Below, piece by piece: positions 1 to 9,914 of a stretch of 49,509 nt of DNA. The notes beneath the pieces are model-generated. The model worked only from the letters and a program-made list of their open reading frames with translations, made no database searches and had not been told where the DNA came from. This DNA comes from Neobacillus fumarioli NBRC 102428 (GTDB lineage Bacteria > Bacillota > Bacilli > Bacillales > Cytobacillaceae): contig NZ_BCUZ01000012.1 of assembly GCF_001591485.1 (NCBI RefSeq), forward strand, positions 1-49,509, written 5' to 3'. Position 1 is the stretch's first letter. Every line of letters starts with the position of its first letter. The position numbers and the translations under genes were made by a program.

Positions 1-17
1 CAGCCCCTTTCTATTAA

Positions 18-58
18 AAAGAACCTCTCAGAAGACGAAACGCTTCAGGAGGTTCTTT
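18..58 (-). terminator. Rho-independent terminator of motAB
   Basis: Ten-base arms AAAGAACCTC and GAGGTTCTTT pair. Read on the minus strand, the hairpin is followed by TTTTTAATAG. It lies 26 bases past the motB stop, so it ends the motAB transcript. Confidence 0.85.
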
Positions 59-83
59 ACCCAGTTTTATTACACTCTATCTG

Positions 84-863
84 TTATTTACGAAGTACAA
101 TAATATTGACCCTTCGGTTGGCTTCTCTGTGTGCGGGTGTATCATTTGGATAAACGGGCTTATACTCACCATATCCTACGTAGCGAAGCCGGGCCGGATT
201 GATCTGCTTGGTTTGCAGGTAATGAACAACGGATAATGCCCTTGCACCCGATAATTCCCAATTGGAAGGAAACTTTGCCGAGTGGATTGGCTGATTATCG
301 GTATGTCCTTCAATGATAATAGGATTATCAATTGTTTGTAACATCTTGGCAATATTATCAAGGATCGGAAGGAAATTCGGTTTTAATTGCTCACTGCCCG
401 AATCAAAAATAATCCGATCCTTTAACGTAATTTGGATGCCTTCTTGTAATTGGGTTAATTGAATCTCCGCGTTTAATTGATTTTGATCGATATAGGCCTG
501 CATTTTTTTCATAAATTCCTGCAGTTTTTGCTCGTTTTCATTTACGGCGGTATTTTGGTTTGCATTTGGCAGTTGCTTCGGATTTCCGTTTGGATTATGT
601 TGTGGTGATACTTTGTTCATCGTATTGGATGAACTGCTTGGCGTTTGTCCCCCACTGTTTGTATCAAAAACAGAAACCGTATTAAAAGCTTTGTAAAGGG
701 ATTCCATCAGGGCATCCATTTTGGCTTTATCCTCCACACGCATTGAAAATAATACAATAAATAAAGCAAGGAGAAGGGTAAGCAAATCAGAATAAGGGAT
801 CAGCCAAGTTTCATCAATATGTTCCTCTTCCTCATGATGATTATGACGTTTTCTCCTAGCCAT
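84..863 (-). CDS. motB: Flagellar motor stator protein MotB
   Basis: MotB (259 aa) is the peptidoglycan-anchored half of the proton-driven stator. A charged N-terminus rich in His and Glu precedes one membrane segment (about residues 22-42). It carries the conserved PYSD motif with Asp26, the expected proton-binding residue. A Gln/Asn-rich linker follows. The OmpA-like peptidoglycan-binding domain (about 130-255) shows EGHTDNQPI, NWELSGARA and REANRRVNI. The gene overlaps the end of motA by 8 bases, which indicates translational coupling. Aspartate at the ion site and PomB-free context favour proton use, but ion choice cannot be settled from sequence. Confidence 0.96.
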   Translation of the reverse strand: MARRKRHNHHEEEEHIDETWLIPYSDLLTLLLALFIVLFSMRVEDKAKMDALMESLYKAFNTVSVFDTNSGGQTPSSSSNTMNKVSPQHNPNGNPKQLPNANQNTAVNENEQKLQEFMKKMQAYIDQNQLNAEIQLTQLQEGIQITLKDRIIFDSGSEQLKPNFLPILDNIAKMLQTIDNPIIIEGHTDNQPIHSAKFPSNWELSGARALSVVHYLQTKQINPARLRYVGYGEYKPVYPNDTPAHREANRRVNIIVLRK

Positions 864-1665
864 GGGATTCCTCCAGTTGATGATCTGCTTGATTATTTTT
901 CGCCTTTAGTTCGGCAGGACTCAAATAGACGGTTAATTTATGTTCTAACTGCCTGGAGTTCATTCCCTCTTGTAATGCTAACAGCCCTTCAACCATGATT
1001 TGCCGGATTTCAATTTCTTTTTTGGAAATTAATTTTAATTTGTTGCTCATCGGATGCCACAAGACATAACCTGTAAAGATCCCGAGCAAGGTGGCAACAA
1101 ATGCCGCTGCAATGGAGTGTCCTAATTTTGCATAATCGGATAAATTTCCTAATGCCGCGATCAGTCCGACGACTGCTCCTAAAACGCCGAGGGTTGGAGC
1201 ATATGTACCTGCCTGAGAAAAAATTAAAGCCCCTTTGCGGTGGCGCTCTTGCATTGCGCTTATTTTCTCTAATAATACATCTTGGGTAAATTCTGTATCA
1301 GTCGTATCAATGATGAGCTCTAATCCATCTCTTAAAAAAGGATCTTCAATATTCTCAAGCTCATTTTCAAGACCTAGTAAACCTTCTTTTCGCGCAAGCA
1401 TCGCCCACCTCGAAAACATCTCAACGATTTCCGCTTTTGATGGGAGTTTCGGAGCACCGATGAAAATAATTTTGATTAACTTTGGGAATTTTTTTATTTC
1501 TGACATGGGAAAACTGACAAATAATGTTGCCGCAGTTCCTCCCAGAATAATTAAAAAGGCAGCTGGATTGATTAATGCAGTTAAACTGGCTCCTTTCAAA
1601 ACCATTCCAACTCCAACAGCCAAAAGGGCCAGAATAATCCCTATGACCGAAGAAGGTTCCTTCAT
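856..1665 (-). CDS. motA: Flagellar motor stator protein MotA
   Basis: MotA (269 aa) forms the ion channel with MotB and transmits torque to FliG. Four hydrophobic segments are visible: two near the N-terminus (about 8-50), then two around AGTYAPTLGVLGAVVGLIAAL and AAAFVATLLGIFTGYVLW (about 150-205). The charged cytoplasmic loop between pairs contains the ENELENIEDPFLRDGLELI region expected to contact the rotor. The C-terminus is hydrophilic. The start is supported by TAGGGAGGAATT just upstream. It is first in a two-gene operon transcribed away from cheA. Confidence 0.96.
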   Translation of the reverse strand: MKEPSSVIGIILALLAVGVGMVLKGASLTALINPAAFLIILGGTAATLFVSFPMSEIKKFPKLIKIIFIGAPKLPSKAEIVEMFSRWAMLARKEGLLGLENELENIEDPFLRDGLELIIDTTDTEFTQDVLLEKISAMQERHRKGALIFSQAGTYAPTLGVLGAVVGLIAALGNLSDYAKLGHSIAAAFVATLLGIFTGYVLWHPMSNKLKLISKKEIEIRQIMVEGLLALQEGMNSRQLEHKLTVYLSPAELKAKNNQADHQLEESHG

Positions 1666-1711
1666 GGCAATTCCTCCCTAACTAAACATCTATGAAACTT
1701 GCATATGTATT

Positions 1712-1740
1712 ATTGTATTGGATATTTAGACTATTGACAA
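1712..1740 (-). promoter_or_regulatory. Sigma-A-type promoter for motAB
   Basis: On the minus strand TTGTCA (1735-1740), a 17-base spacer and TACAAT (1712-1717) each differ from the sigma-A consensus by one base. The promoter lies about 47 bases before the motA start. No sigma-D-like -10 element is seen here, although motAB in B. subtilis is sigma-D dependent. Confidence 0.6.
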
Positions 1741-1747
1741 CGAAATG

Positions 1748-1774
1748 TTTGATGAAATGAAAATATTCATCAAA
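1748..1774. promoter_or_regulatory. Inverted repeat between motA and cheA, possible operator
   Basis: Perfect 9-base arms TTTGATGAA (1748-1756) and TTCATCAAA (1766-1774) are separated by 9 bases. A further half-site-like TTCATCAAAA occurs at 1818-1827. The repeat sits directly upstream of the motAB -35 element, in the divergent promoter region. No T-tract follows, so it does not look like a terminator. The binding protein is unknown. Confidence 0.4.
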
Positions 1775-1868
1775 AAACAAGATATTTTGATCATAGTCGT
1801 TTTTTTGCATTAAACCATTCATCAAAATCTCCGAAAATAAATACATATCTATAAGTTTTTCAGAAATC

Positions 1869-1877
1869 TATGGTAAA
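1869..1877 (+). promoter_or_regulatory. Possible extended -10 promoter for cheA
   Basis: TGGTAAAAT fits an extended -10 element (TGn followed by TAnnnT). No good -35 is seen. It lies about 65 bases before the preferred cheA start. Confidence 0.3.
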
Positions 1878-1940
1878 ATGGGAAAATTAGATAACCGTGC
1901 ATTTGGTTTTCATATATTGGATTGGCAGGGGGAATCTTCA

Positions 1941-3932
1941 TTGGATTTAAATCATTATTTGGAGCTGTTTATCGAAGAATCAAAAGAGCATCTCCAGACG
2001 ATCAACGACGAGCTTTTGAAATTGGAGGCAGAACCGGAAAATCTAACGGTTATTCAAGAAATATTCCGTTCCGCTCATACACTGAAAGGGATGGCAGGTT
2101 CAATGGGCTTTGAAGATTTAGCTTCATTGACCCATCAGATGGAAAATGTATTAGATATGCTGCGGAATGCCAAATTAAAGATCACTTCTGAAATCATGGA
2201 TTGTATATTCCAATGTGTAGATTTAATCGAAACGATGGTGGACAGTATAGAACAAGGCGGAGATGGGAAAGCGGACGTATCAGAAGTCGTGATGAAGCTT
2301 GAGCTTATTCAAGATCCATCGAGAGCTGGTCACCTTAATCCTATAAATCGTGAAGCAGCAGCAACACAAAAATTGTTGGTTGATGAATATCAATTATCTG
2401 TTATCGATGAAGCGAAAAAAACAGGCAATCATCTTTATCAAATGACGATCACGCTGGATGAAAAATGTATCATGAAATCGGTAAGGGCCTATATGGTTTT
2501 CCAAGCGGCGGAGGAATTTGGCGAGATCATTCAAACGCAGCCGGCTGTCGATCAAATTGAGGAAGAGAACTTTGAGCAATCTTTTACACTCTTGCTATTG
2601 AGCGAGAGCGGGATCCAAGATATTCAAAAACAGTTATTAAATATTTCCGAAGTGAAAGAAGTAATTGTGATAGAAAAAACAACACAAGAATTAGAGAAGA
2701 ATAGAAAATCGGCTGCTAGAGATGAGGGAAACCCAACCCAATCAAACAACAATTCAAGTGGAGAAAAGAAGAAACCCCGTTCAAAATCAATCCGTGTGGA
2801 TATTGATAAACTAGATCAGCTGATGAATCTTTTCAGTGAATTGATTATTGACAGAGGAAGGCTGGAACAGATTTCCCGCAGCTCACAAATTCTGGAATTA
2901 TCAGAGACTGTCGAACATATGACCCGCATCTCCACTGATTTGCAGGGGCTGATTTTAAATATGCGGATGGTTCCGGTGGAACAGGTGTTTAACCGCTTTC
3001 CAAGAATGGTGCGCGATTTGGCGAAAGAGCTGGATAAGAAAGTACATTTGTCAGTTGCGGGCGAGGAAACAGAATTAGACCGTACGGTAATCGATGAAAT
3101 TGGTGATCCGTTAGTCCATCTGCTCAGGAACGCTTTAGACCACGGTCTTGAAACGACGGAGGAGAGAATTGCCGCAGGTAAGCCGGAGGAAGGCAATGTT
3201 TTATTGAAAGCATACACCAGTGGAAATCATGTGTTTATAGAAGTGGCGGATGACGGAAAGGGAATAAACCGGGATAAAGTATTACATAAAGGGCTGGAAC
3301 GCGGTATTGTATCACAAGAAGAAGCGAAAAAACTAACCGATCAACAAGTATATTCCTTGATTTTTTCTTCCGGTTTCAGTACTGCCGATACCATTTCCGA
3401 TATATCAGGTCGAGGTGTCGGTCTCGATGTTGTGAAAACGAAAATTGAGTCTTTAGGGGGCTCGATTATGATTCAATCTACACCTGGTAAAGGTTCCATT
3501 TTTCGTATTCAGTTGCCGCTCACCCTATCGATTATTTTGTCCATGCTGGTGAAGGTCGAGGAAGAAACTTATGCCATTCCATTCAGCTCCATTGTGGAAA
3601 TTACGAAAATTACCAAGGAGCAAATTGCAACCATCCATGGACAAAAAGTGATTCAATTCCGCGGACAGGTCGTTCCATTAGTCTTTTTAAAAGAAATCTT
3701 TCATGTACCGTCAGTGGAGAACCATTTTGCCGGTGAGGGCTTATTTATTGTCATTGTGAAAAGGGGAGAACAAACTGCAGGACTTGTGGTCGACTCTGTT
3801 CTCGGCCAGCAGGAAGTCGTGTTGAAATCACTTGGAGGATATTTAAATAACATCTATGCTATATCTGGCGCGACGATCCTCGGTAACGGAGAAGTAGCGT
3901 TAATCATTGATTCCAATCAATTTATTCAATAG
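1941..3932 (+). CDS. cheA: Chemotaxis histidine kinase CheA
   Basis: CheA (663 aa from the preferred start) phosphorylates itself and passes phosphate to CheY and CheB. I choose TTG at 1941 because AGGGGGAA lies 7-8 bases upstream and the product then begins DLNHYLELFIEESKEHL, like B. subtilis CheA. An upstream in-frame extension to 1878 lacks a ribosome site. The HPt domain carries SAHTLKG with His46, the same position as in B. subtilis. A P2-like CheY-binding region, dimerisation helices, a kinase domain (HLLRNALDHGLE N-box, DDGKGI, GRGVGLDVVKTKI) and a C-terminal CheW-like domain follow. No response regulator gene lies nearby. Confidence 0.97.
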   Translation: MDLNHYLELFIEESKEHLQTINDELLKLEAEPENLTVIQEIFRSAHTLKGMAGSMGFEDLASLTHQMENVLDMLRNAKLKITSEIMDCIFQCVDLIETMVDSIEQGGDGKADVSEVVMKLELIQDPSRAGHLNPINREAAATQKLLVDEYQLSVIDEAKKTGNHLYQMTITLDEKCIMKSVRAYMVFQAAEEFGEIIQTQPAVDQIEEENFEQSFTLLLLSESGIQDIQKQLLNISEVKEVIVIEKTTQELEKNRKSAARDEGNPTQSNNNSSGEKKKPRSKSIRVDIDKLDQLMNLFSELIIDRGRLEQISRSSQILELSETVEHMTRISTDLQGLILNMRMVPVEQVFNRFPRMVRDLAKELDKKVHLSVAGEETELDRTVIDEIGDPLVHLLRNALDHGLETTEERIAAGKPEEGNVLLKAYTSGNHVFIEVADDGKGINRDKVLHKGLERGIVSQEEAKKLTDQQVYSLIFSSGFSTADTISDISGRGVGLDVVKTKIESLGGSIMIQSTPGKGSIFRIQLPLTLSIILSMLVKVEEETYAIPFSSIVEITKITKEQIATIHGQKVIQFRGQVVPLVFLKEIFHVPSVENHFAGEGLFIVIVKRGEQTAGLVVDSVLGQQEVVLKSLGGYLNNIYAISGATILGNGEVALIIDSNQFIQ

Positions 3933-3950
3933 AAAGGACGGGCCATAATC

Positions 3951-4376
3951 ATGGATATGTTGAAAATAGTTGCGTTTAAAATTGGCAATGAAGAGTATGG
4001 ATTTGACATCAACCAAGTCCAATCGATCGAACGGATCCAGCCAATCACAAGAGTTCCGAATGCCCCGGCCTTTGTTAAAGGTGTGATGAACCTGCGCGGG
4101 AATGTCACACCGATTATCGATCTCAGCAAGAAATTAAATCTCGGTGAAACCCAATTTACGGAATCAACCAGAATCATTATGACGAGATTAGAAGAAATCG
4201 AATTAGGCTGGATTGTTGATAAGACGAGTGATTGTCTAGATGTACCACAAGAAGCGTTGGAAACTGTTTCTTCCACGGTATTGAATCGTGAATATTTTTC
4301 AAGCATCGCTAAGTATGAAGGCCGATTGATCATTCTCTTAAAGTTAGAGGAATTGATGAAGCCTGAAATTACCTAG
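3951..4376 (+). CDS. cheW: Chemotaxis coupling protein CheW (copy 1)
   Basis: This 141-aa CheW-fold protein links chemoreceptors to CheA. It spans a single CheW domain, with the N-terminal strand KIVAFKIGNEEYGFDINQVQSIE, then VPNAPAFVKGVMNLRGNVTPIIDL, which is typical of the family. It has no receiver domain, so it is CheW and not CheV. It follows cheA by 18 bases with an AAAGGA-type ribosome site, in the same operon. Confidence 0.93.
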   Translation: MDMLKIVAFKIGNEEYGFDINQVQSIERIQPITRVPNAPAFVKGVMNLRGNVTPIIDLSKKLNLGETQFTESTRIIMTRLEEIELGWIVDKTSDCLDVPQEALETVSSTVLNREYFSSIAKYEGRLIILLKLEELMKPEIT

Positions 4377-4405
4377 ACAAAATCGGTGGAAAAAGAGGGA
4401 ATCAT

Positions 4406-4885
4406 ATGATCGACGAAACCATTGTTGAAGACTATAAAGCACTTATTTTTAAAATTGGCAATGAAGAGTATGGCGTACATATCAACCAGGTAGTTTCCAT
4501 TGAAAGGATGCAGCAAATCACTTCTTATCCTAACCGGCCACTGTATGTGCTGGGAGTTACCACCATTCGGGATGTCGTCATCCCTGTTGTCGATTTACGG
4601 GCAGCATTGACCGGAAAGGCTCAAGCTGATGCTGATGGGACGAGGATGATCATCGTTCAAGTACATGATCAAGAAATCGGCCTTGTCGTAGATGCGGCAA
4701 CCGATGTGGTAGACATATTCCCGGAAACCATTCAGTACCCAAGAGTTTATGAAACGAAAACGATTTCATATTTACAAGGAATATCAAAATTACCAGACCG
4801 TTTGATTATTCTATTAGATATAGAAAAACTACTGGAAGATCTAACAAACTTGGATGAGTTGAAAGACATAATAAATGAACTATAA
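4406..4885 (+). CDS. Second CheW-type coupling protein
   Basis: A second single-domain CheW protein (159 aa) is clearly paralogous to the gene before it: FKIGNEEYG and INQVVSIERMQQIT are shared. The rest has diverged, for example VLGVTTIRDVVIPVVDLRAAL and a longer C-terminal tail ending in LEDLTNLDELKDIINEL. It has no CheV receiver domain. Position between cheW and two receptors suggests the two couplers may serve different receptor arrays or strengthen one. Which copy interacts with CheA cannot be told from sequence. Confidence 0.88.
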   Translation: MIDETIVEDYKALIFKIGNEEYGVHINQVVSIERMQQITSYPNRPLYVLGVTTIRDVVIPVVDLRAALTGKAQADADGTRMIIVQVHDQEIGLVVDAATDVVDIFPETIQYPRVYETKTISYLQGISKLPDRLIILLDIEKLLEDLTNLDELKDIINEL

Positions 4886-4906
4886 ATCGAAGAGAGGATG
4901 TTACAA

Positions 4907-7099
4907 TTGGCCAAAGCGTTGAAATTAATCAGCACAGTAAAAAAGAAGTCACAATTCATCACAATGGGGGCTAAATTATGGGGAAGCTTTATCATTATTC
5001 TAATATTCCTCACCTATGTTTCCGCTATATCCTTAAACAGTATCCAACTGTTACGCAAAGACATTGATCAAATCGGCAATACACAAGTGCCAAAAATCGA
5101 ATTGATCGGTAATTTGCAAGCATCAATGGATAAGATAGGAATGGATACGACAAGGCATGCCTATAATCATGATGCAGATCAGAAGAATTTAATAGAGAAA
5201 TCAGTAAATGATGAAATTGCTTCCGTCCGTAAAAATACGAAAAAACTGGACAGCCTGCTCACAACGGCAGAAGCCAAAAAAGAAATGAAAGAGTTTAATA
5301 AAAACTTTGATGCTTATACGGTGATCATTCCATCCTTGTTCGCGGATTCGAGAAACAATGATTATAATTTGATCATGTTGGAATTATCAGAATTAGATAA
5401 TCTAAGTGCCAATGCCAATTATTCTCTTACAAAATTATCTGATAATATTTATAAAAATAATGAAACCATGATCAAAAACGCAGAAAACAATGCGACCAAT
5501 TCAACAAACATGAATATTATTACTTCCATCCTAGCTGATTTGTTTGCCATCTTCATTGCTTTCTTTATGACAAGAATCATTAGACGCTCAGCGAATGGAA
5601 TTATTAAAAATGCAGACATTACAGCATATGCTGTGACTGAAATTAAAAGATCGATCGATCAAGCCGCTGCAGGTTCCAAAGAACTTGATGCGTCTATGAA
5701 TAAAGCAAAGAATTCCGTGAATGAGCTGGTTGCCTCTATTCAACAAGTTGCAGGAAACACGAATATTACCTCTTCTGGTGTGGACGAAATTTCTGCTGCT
5801 GTAGAAGAAATGAGTGCATCGATTAGCCTGGTAGCACAAAGCGCAGAGAATTTGGCCACTTCAGCAGAGGAATCTTCTTCTGCCATTGGGCAAATGATGT
5901 CTTCCATTGAGCAAGTAGCGATCCGAGTTGGGACCGCCAGTGAGAGTGTGGATGAAATTTCTGCAGCCATTGAAGAAATGAGCAAATCGATTCAAGGTGT
6001 CAGCGCATGCGCCGACAGTTTAACAGATAAAGCCGGCCAGACTTCCGCAACCGTTGAGGAAATGGTAGCCTCTATTAAGCAGGTCGCAGCCAGTGCCCAA
6101 ACGGTGAATCAGCTGAGCAATTCTGTCAAAAGTGATGCCCAAGAAGGAATGAATTCATTACACGCAACATTAAATGGTATGAAAGCCATTTCTCATGTTT
6201 TCGATCAAGCAAGCAACGTAATGGAAGATTTGGGGAAAAGTTCGCAGGAAATTGGCAGCATTACCGAAGTGATTGATGATATTGCCGATCAAACCAATTT
6301 ACTGGCACTGAATGCGGCAATTGAAGCAGCACGGGCAGGGGAACATGGAAAAGGCTTTGCTGTGGTGGCTGAAGAAGTGCGAAAGCTTGCAGAACGCTCT
6401 GCAAAAGCCACAAAAGATATTGCCATGCGGATCAAAGAAATTCAAAATGAAACGGCTGCAGCTGTTAAGTCGATCAAAGAAGGGGCCATCAAGGTAGAAG
6501 AGGGCAATCAATTGGCAGAAAAAACTAACCAGGCCATCGAGAAAATTTCAAATGGTATTACGCAAGTAACAGAGGAAATGAATCAAATTGCCAAAGCGAC
6601 GGAAGATCAAACAAAAAATAGTGAATACTTTGCCCATGCCGTTGAAACGGTGAGCAAACAGGCAGCCGAAATGATGTATTCTGCAAAAGAACAAATATTG
6701 ACAGCAGAGGAAATTGTGAAGAGCATTTTGAATATTAAAGATCAAATCCAGCATATCTCGATTGCGACGGCTGAACAAGCACAAGGAAGTACTGCCGTTG
6801 TCGCAGCAGTTGAGAATGTGACCAATCAATCCAATGCTGTCACCAACGCGACGAAAGAACAGGCACTCACAGCCGAAGAAATTGTACGAAATATTAACAA
6901 GATCAAAGAAATGGTTCAGCAGATTACCGTTGCAACAAATGATCAGGCCAAATTCGGCCATGTCATCGCACTGGAGGTTGAAAATGTGATGAAGCAAACC
7001 GAAGAAATGAATGCCAGCATTGAGATCCAATCAAAAGAAGTGGAAGAGGTCGTACAAGCGATCACGAATGTTAATAACCAAATTAAAAAATTAAAATAA
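4907..7099 (+). CDS. Methyl-accepting chemotaxis protein, HAMP-less, long stalk (copy 1)
   Basis: A transmembrane chemoreceptor (about 730 aa). TTG 4907 is preferred because AGAGAGG lies 9 bases before it; ATG 4898 directly abuts that site. TM1 (about 23-42) and TM2 (about 200-223) flank an extracytoplasmic helical domain of four-helix-bundle type. After TM2 I see no HAMP domain. The signalling tip has the standard [22 protein letters not shown] sequence near residue 460-480, with roughly 250 residues on each side, longer than common receptor stalks. Both arms contain 56-residue repeats (VDEISAA.EEMS and KEQ.LTAEEIV). No C-terminal CheR/CheB tether pentapeptide is present. Confidence 0.95.
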   Translation: MAKALKLISTVKKKSQFITMGAKLWGSFIIILIFLTYVSAISLNSIQLLRKDIDQIGNTQVPKIELIGNLQASMDKIGMDTTRHAYNHDADQKNLIEKSVNDEIASVRKNTKKLDSLLTTAEAKKEMKEFNKNFDAYTVIIPSLFADSRNNDYNLIMLELSELDNLSANANYSLTKLSDNIYKNNETMIKNAENNATNSTNMNIITSILADLFAIFIAFFMTRIIRRSANGIIKNADITAYAVTEIKRSIDQAAAGSKELDASMNKAKNSVNELVASIQQVAGNTNITSSGVDEISAAVEEMSASISLVAQSAENLATSAEESSSAIGQMMSSIEQVAIRVGTASESVDEISAAIEEMSKSIQGVSACADSLTDKAGQTSATVEEMVASIKQVAASAQTVNQLSNSVKSDAQEGMNSLHATLNGMKAISHVFDQASNVMEDLGKSSQEIGSITEVIDDIADQTNLLALNAAIEAARAGEHGKGFAVVAEEVRKLAERSAKATKDIAMRIKEIQNETAAAVKSIKEGAIKVEEGNQLAEKTNQAIEKISNGITQVTEEMNQIAKATEDQTKNSEYFAHAVETVSKQAAEMMYSAKEQILTAEEIVKSILNIKDQIQHISIATAEQAQGSTAVVAAVENVTNQSNAVTNATKEQALTAEEIVRNINKIKEMVQQITVATNDQAKFGHVIALEVENVMKQTEEMNASIEIQSKEVEEVVQAITNVNNQIKKLK

Positions 7100-7149
7100 G
7101 TTGCAACTAGCCTAGGTGTAAAGATTCATCTGTTAGAAGGAGTGTAAAT

Positions 7150-9300
7150 ATGACCCGTAAAGTGCCAATGAGTGTGAAACAATGGGGTAGCAATATCGTC
7201 ATGATTCTATTATTCTTGTCCGTAACATTTGTTTCGTACAACAATATCAATCGCTTAAGTGAGCAAATGCAATACCTTGGGAAAGTCCAAAATCATAAAA
7301 CGGCATTAGTCGTAAATCTGAAAGAAACATTTACCTTGATTCGTCTGAATGCAACCAAGTATGTTTATTCGTCCAATCCGGATGATAAAAGCGGATTAGA
7401 GCAAGCGATGAATGAAGAAGTTGCAGAAATTAAGAAAGACATAAATGAGTTTAACAGTTTGCCAAAATCGAAGAACGATCATCAATTATTAAACAATTTC
7501 AGCACAAGCTTTAATGATTACTTTACAAAATTAAACGCAAATATTTTGAAAACGACCATTGATCCCAAAGCGGTCATGTCCATAGGGATCGAATTGGAAC
7601 CGATTAGAAATAAAGCCATAGCAAATTTGGATGCCCTTGTGAAAGAGGTAGATCAAAATTCGCAAAGTCTAGTAAATTCTGGAGAGCAAGATCGCATCAA
7701 ATTTCTTACTGATATCGTTGCAGTGACCGTTATCGCATGCTTGTTTGGTCTAATTATTTCGTTTTATATGGCAAGACTGATCCGGCGCTCTGCCTTAGGA
7801 GTCATACAAAACGCTCAAACGACGGTGAAATCTGTCCAAGAAATTAAAAATACCATTGATCAAACAGCTGCAAGCGCCACCAGTTTAGATGCATCGATGA
7901 CGAAAGCAAGAGATTCCGTTAATGATTTAGTAGCTTCCATTCAACAAGTTGCCGGGAATACGAAAGAAACCTCTTCAGGTGTAGATGAAATCTCTGCCGC
8001 TATTGAGGAGATGAGTGCTTCGATTCGTCTAGTGGCAGATAGTGCGAATGTTCTCTCGCATTCTGCTGAAGAAACTTCTTCCGCCATTCAGCAAATGCTT
8101 GTTTCCATGGAGCAAGTCTCAGGCAATACCGATAATGTCGGGGCCAGTGTGGAACAAATCTCTGCTGCGATTGAAGAAATGAGCAAATCGATTATCGGTG
8201 TTAATGAAAGTGCAGTTGGATTAACCGAGAAAGCGGAACAGTCCTCCAAAACAGTTGAGGAAATGGTTCAATCGATCAAGAAAATTTCCAACAGTGTACA
8301 AACAGTAAATGGTTTGAGCAATTCCGTTAAACAAGATGCACTCGAAGGAACAAATTCATTAAATGAAACACTGAATGGAATGAGGGAAATATCACAGGTG
8401 ATTGAGCAAGCTAGTGAAGTGATGGTAAGACTTGGTCATAGCTCGCAAGAAATTGGCACGATTATTGGTGTCATTGATGACATCGCCAATCAAACTAATT
8501 TATTGGCGCTGAATGCCGCGATTGAAGCGGCTCATGCAGGTGAACATGGTAAAGGATTTGCCGTTGTTGCGGACGAAGTTCGTAAATTGGCGGAACGTTC
8601 TGCAGAGGCAACAAAAGAAATTGCTGGCCTGATCAAAGGAATCCAGGAAGAAACAGCTGCTGCCGTAACATCGATCAAGACAGGGGCCGATAAAGTAAAA
8701 ATCGGCAACCAATTGGCAGATCAAACAAACAAAGCTATTCAAAAAATTTCACAAGGTATTTCTAAAGTAACAGAGGAAATGAACGAAATTGCCATCGCGG
8801 CAGAAGTTCAATCGAAGAACAGTGAAACTTTTGCGCAAACGGTTGAGAGTGTTGCTAAGCAAGCAACCGAAATGACGCATTCAACGAAAGAACAATCCAT
8901 TACAGCAGAAGAAATCGTAAAAGGGATTATGTCGATCAAAGAGAAGGTAGAAGAAATTATGATCGCAACTTCTGAACAGGCTCAGGGCAGCCGTTCCATC
9001 ATGGCAGCTGCCGCAAATGTGACGAATCAAGCGGGAGCCGTTACCAATGCAACGAAGGAACAGGCATTAACAGCAGAAGAAATCGTCCGCAATATTAACG
9101 CTATCAAAGAAATGGTGCAGCAAATGACCATCGCCGTGAATGATCAGGCGAAATATGGCGAAGAAATTGCACAGGAAGTAAGGAATGTCCATTTCCAAAC
9201 AGAGACATTGAAATCAAGCACTGAAACGCAAACGAAAGAAGCAGATGAAGTCCTTTATGCCATCACGAACGTTAACGAACAAATCAAACATTTAAAATAA
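7150..9300 (+). CDS. Methyl-accepting chemotaxis protein, HAMP-less, long stalk (copy 2)
   Basis: Tandem paralog of the preceding receptor (716 aa). The cytoplasmic part is closely similar, including the same 56-residue periodicity and the tip [22 protein letters not shown] near residue 460. The periplasmic part (about 40-190) is strongly diverged, so the two probably sense different ligands while sharing signalling machinery. TM1 is about residues 15-32 and TM2 about 190-212, followed by RLIRRSALG directly into the coiled coil without a recognisable HAMP. The start has AGAAGGAGTG upstream. A strong terminator follows the gene and closes the cheA-mcp unit. Confidence 0.95.
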   Translation: MTRKVPMSVKQWGSNIVMILLFLSVTFVSYNNINRLSEQMQYLGKVQNHKTALVVNLKETFTLIRLNATKYVYSSNPDDKSGLEQAMNEEVAEIKKDINEFNSLPKSKNDHQLLNNFSTSFNDYFTKLNANILKTTIDPKAVMSIGIELEPIRNKAIANLDALVKEVDQNSQSLVNSGEQDRIKFLTDIVAVTVIACLFGLIISFYMARLIRRSALGVIQNAQTTVKSVQEIKNTIDQTAASATSLDASMTKARDSVNDLVASIQQVAGNTKETSSGVDEISAAIEEMSASIRLVADSANVLSHSAEETSSAIQQMLVSMEQVSGNTDNVGASVEQISAAIEEMSKSIIGVNESAVGLTEKAEQSSKTVEEMVQSIKKISNSVQTVNGLSNSVKQDALEGTNSLNETLNGMREISQVIEQASEVMVRLGHSSQEIGTIIGVIDDIANQTNLLALNAAIEAAHAGEHGKGFAVVADEVRKLAERSAEATKEIAGLIKGIQEETAAAVTSIKTGADKVKIGNQLADQTNKAIQKISQGISKVTEEMNEIAIAAEVQSKNSETFAQTVESVAKQATEMTHSTKEQSITAEEIVKGIMSIKEKVEEIMIATSEQAQGSRSIMAAAANVTNQAGAVTNATKEQALTAEEIVRNINAIKEMVQQMTIAVNDQAKYGEEIAQEVRNVHFQTETLKSSTETQTKEADEVLYAITNVNEQIKHLK

Positions 9301-9311
9301 TGGTTTCAAAG

Positions 9312-9346
9312 AAAACGCCTCTATCCAGTTATGGAGGCGTTTTTTA
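9312..9346 (+). terminator. Rho-independent terminator after the second chemoreceptor
   Basis: AAAACGCCTC (9312-9321) pairs with GAGGCGTTTT (9334-9343) and is followed by T residues. It ends the cheA operon. Confidence 0.92.
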
Positions 9347-9445
9347 ACTATTATCCTATTTTTATTTAATGTATAATAACTACATGATATTGATTGTTTT
9401 TGATTATATAGAAATTGTTTGGTCAACAAGAGGAGGTGATCCTAT

Positions 9446-9889
9446 TTGAAAATCCAGGATATTCCAATAGTAAATCTGAACGATGTGAAGAAATCTACAA
9501 CCGAGAAAATGACCGACACTCGAGCGGCTTTTCAAAAAATGATCAGCTCTTATACCAAAGATCTTACAGAAGATCGTCTTCAACAATTACTTGAAGACAT
9601 TGACCAGCAAGGACAAGCCCTTAGTAAAAGCCCGACATTCAGCGAACTGCACAAATATAAAGATTTAGTGAAACAGTTTATGCGTGAAGTTACGAACAAG
9701 GGAATCGGTGTTTACCAAACGGAAACATGGGATCCGTATGAAGGCAGCAAGAGATTGCAAACGGTCAGAACGCTGGACCGCAAATTAATAGAATTGACAG
9801 ACCATGTCATCCGTGGACAGCATAGCAGTCTATCGATCCTCGATCGGATTGGAGAAATTAAAGGTTTATTAATTAACCTCTATACATAA
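9446..9889 (+). CDS. YaaR family protein (DUF327)
   Basis: 147 aa, soluble and mostly helical, matching the YaaR/DUF327 family in length and in segments such as FQKMISSYTKDLTEDRLQQLLEDID, SPTFSELHKYKDLVKQFMREV and TLDRKLIELTDHVI. The family function is unknown. The TTG start sits behind a strong AGGAGGTGAT site. In this window it opens a run of fliL, swrB-like, flhO and flhP, so a role linked to flagella is plausible but is inference only. A TATAAT at 9372-9377 may belong to its promoter, though I see no good -35. Confidence 0.8.
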   Translation: MKIQDIPIVNLNDVKKSTTEKMTDTRAAFQKMISSYTKDLTEDRLQQLLEDIDQQGQALSKSPTFSELHKYKDLVKQFMREVTNKGIGVYQTETWDPYEGSKRLQTVRTLDRKLIELTDHVIRGQHSSLSILDRIGEIKGLLINLYT

Positions 9890-9914
9890 TCAACGAATTA
9901 AAGGGGAAAAAGGA

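Noticed and set aside
2816..3217. Reading frame of 133 codons antisense to cheA
   Set aside because: It lies wholly inside the conserved CheA kinase region, has no ribosome site and its product is Ser/Arg-rich as expected of a reverse frame.
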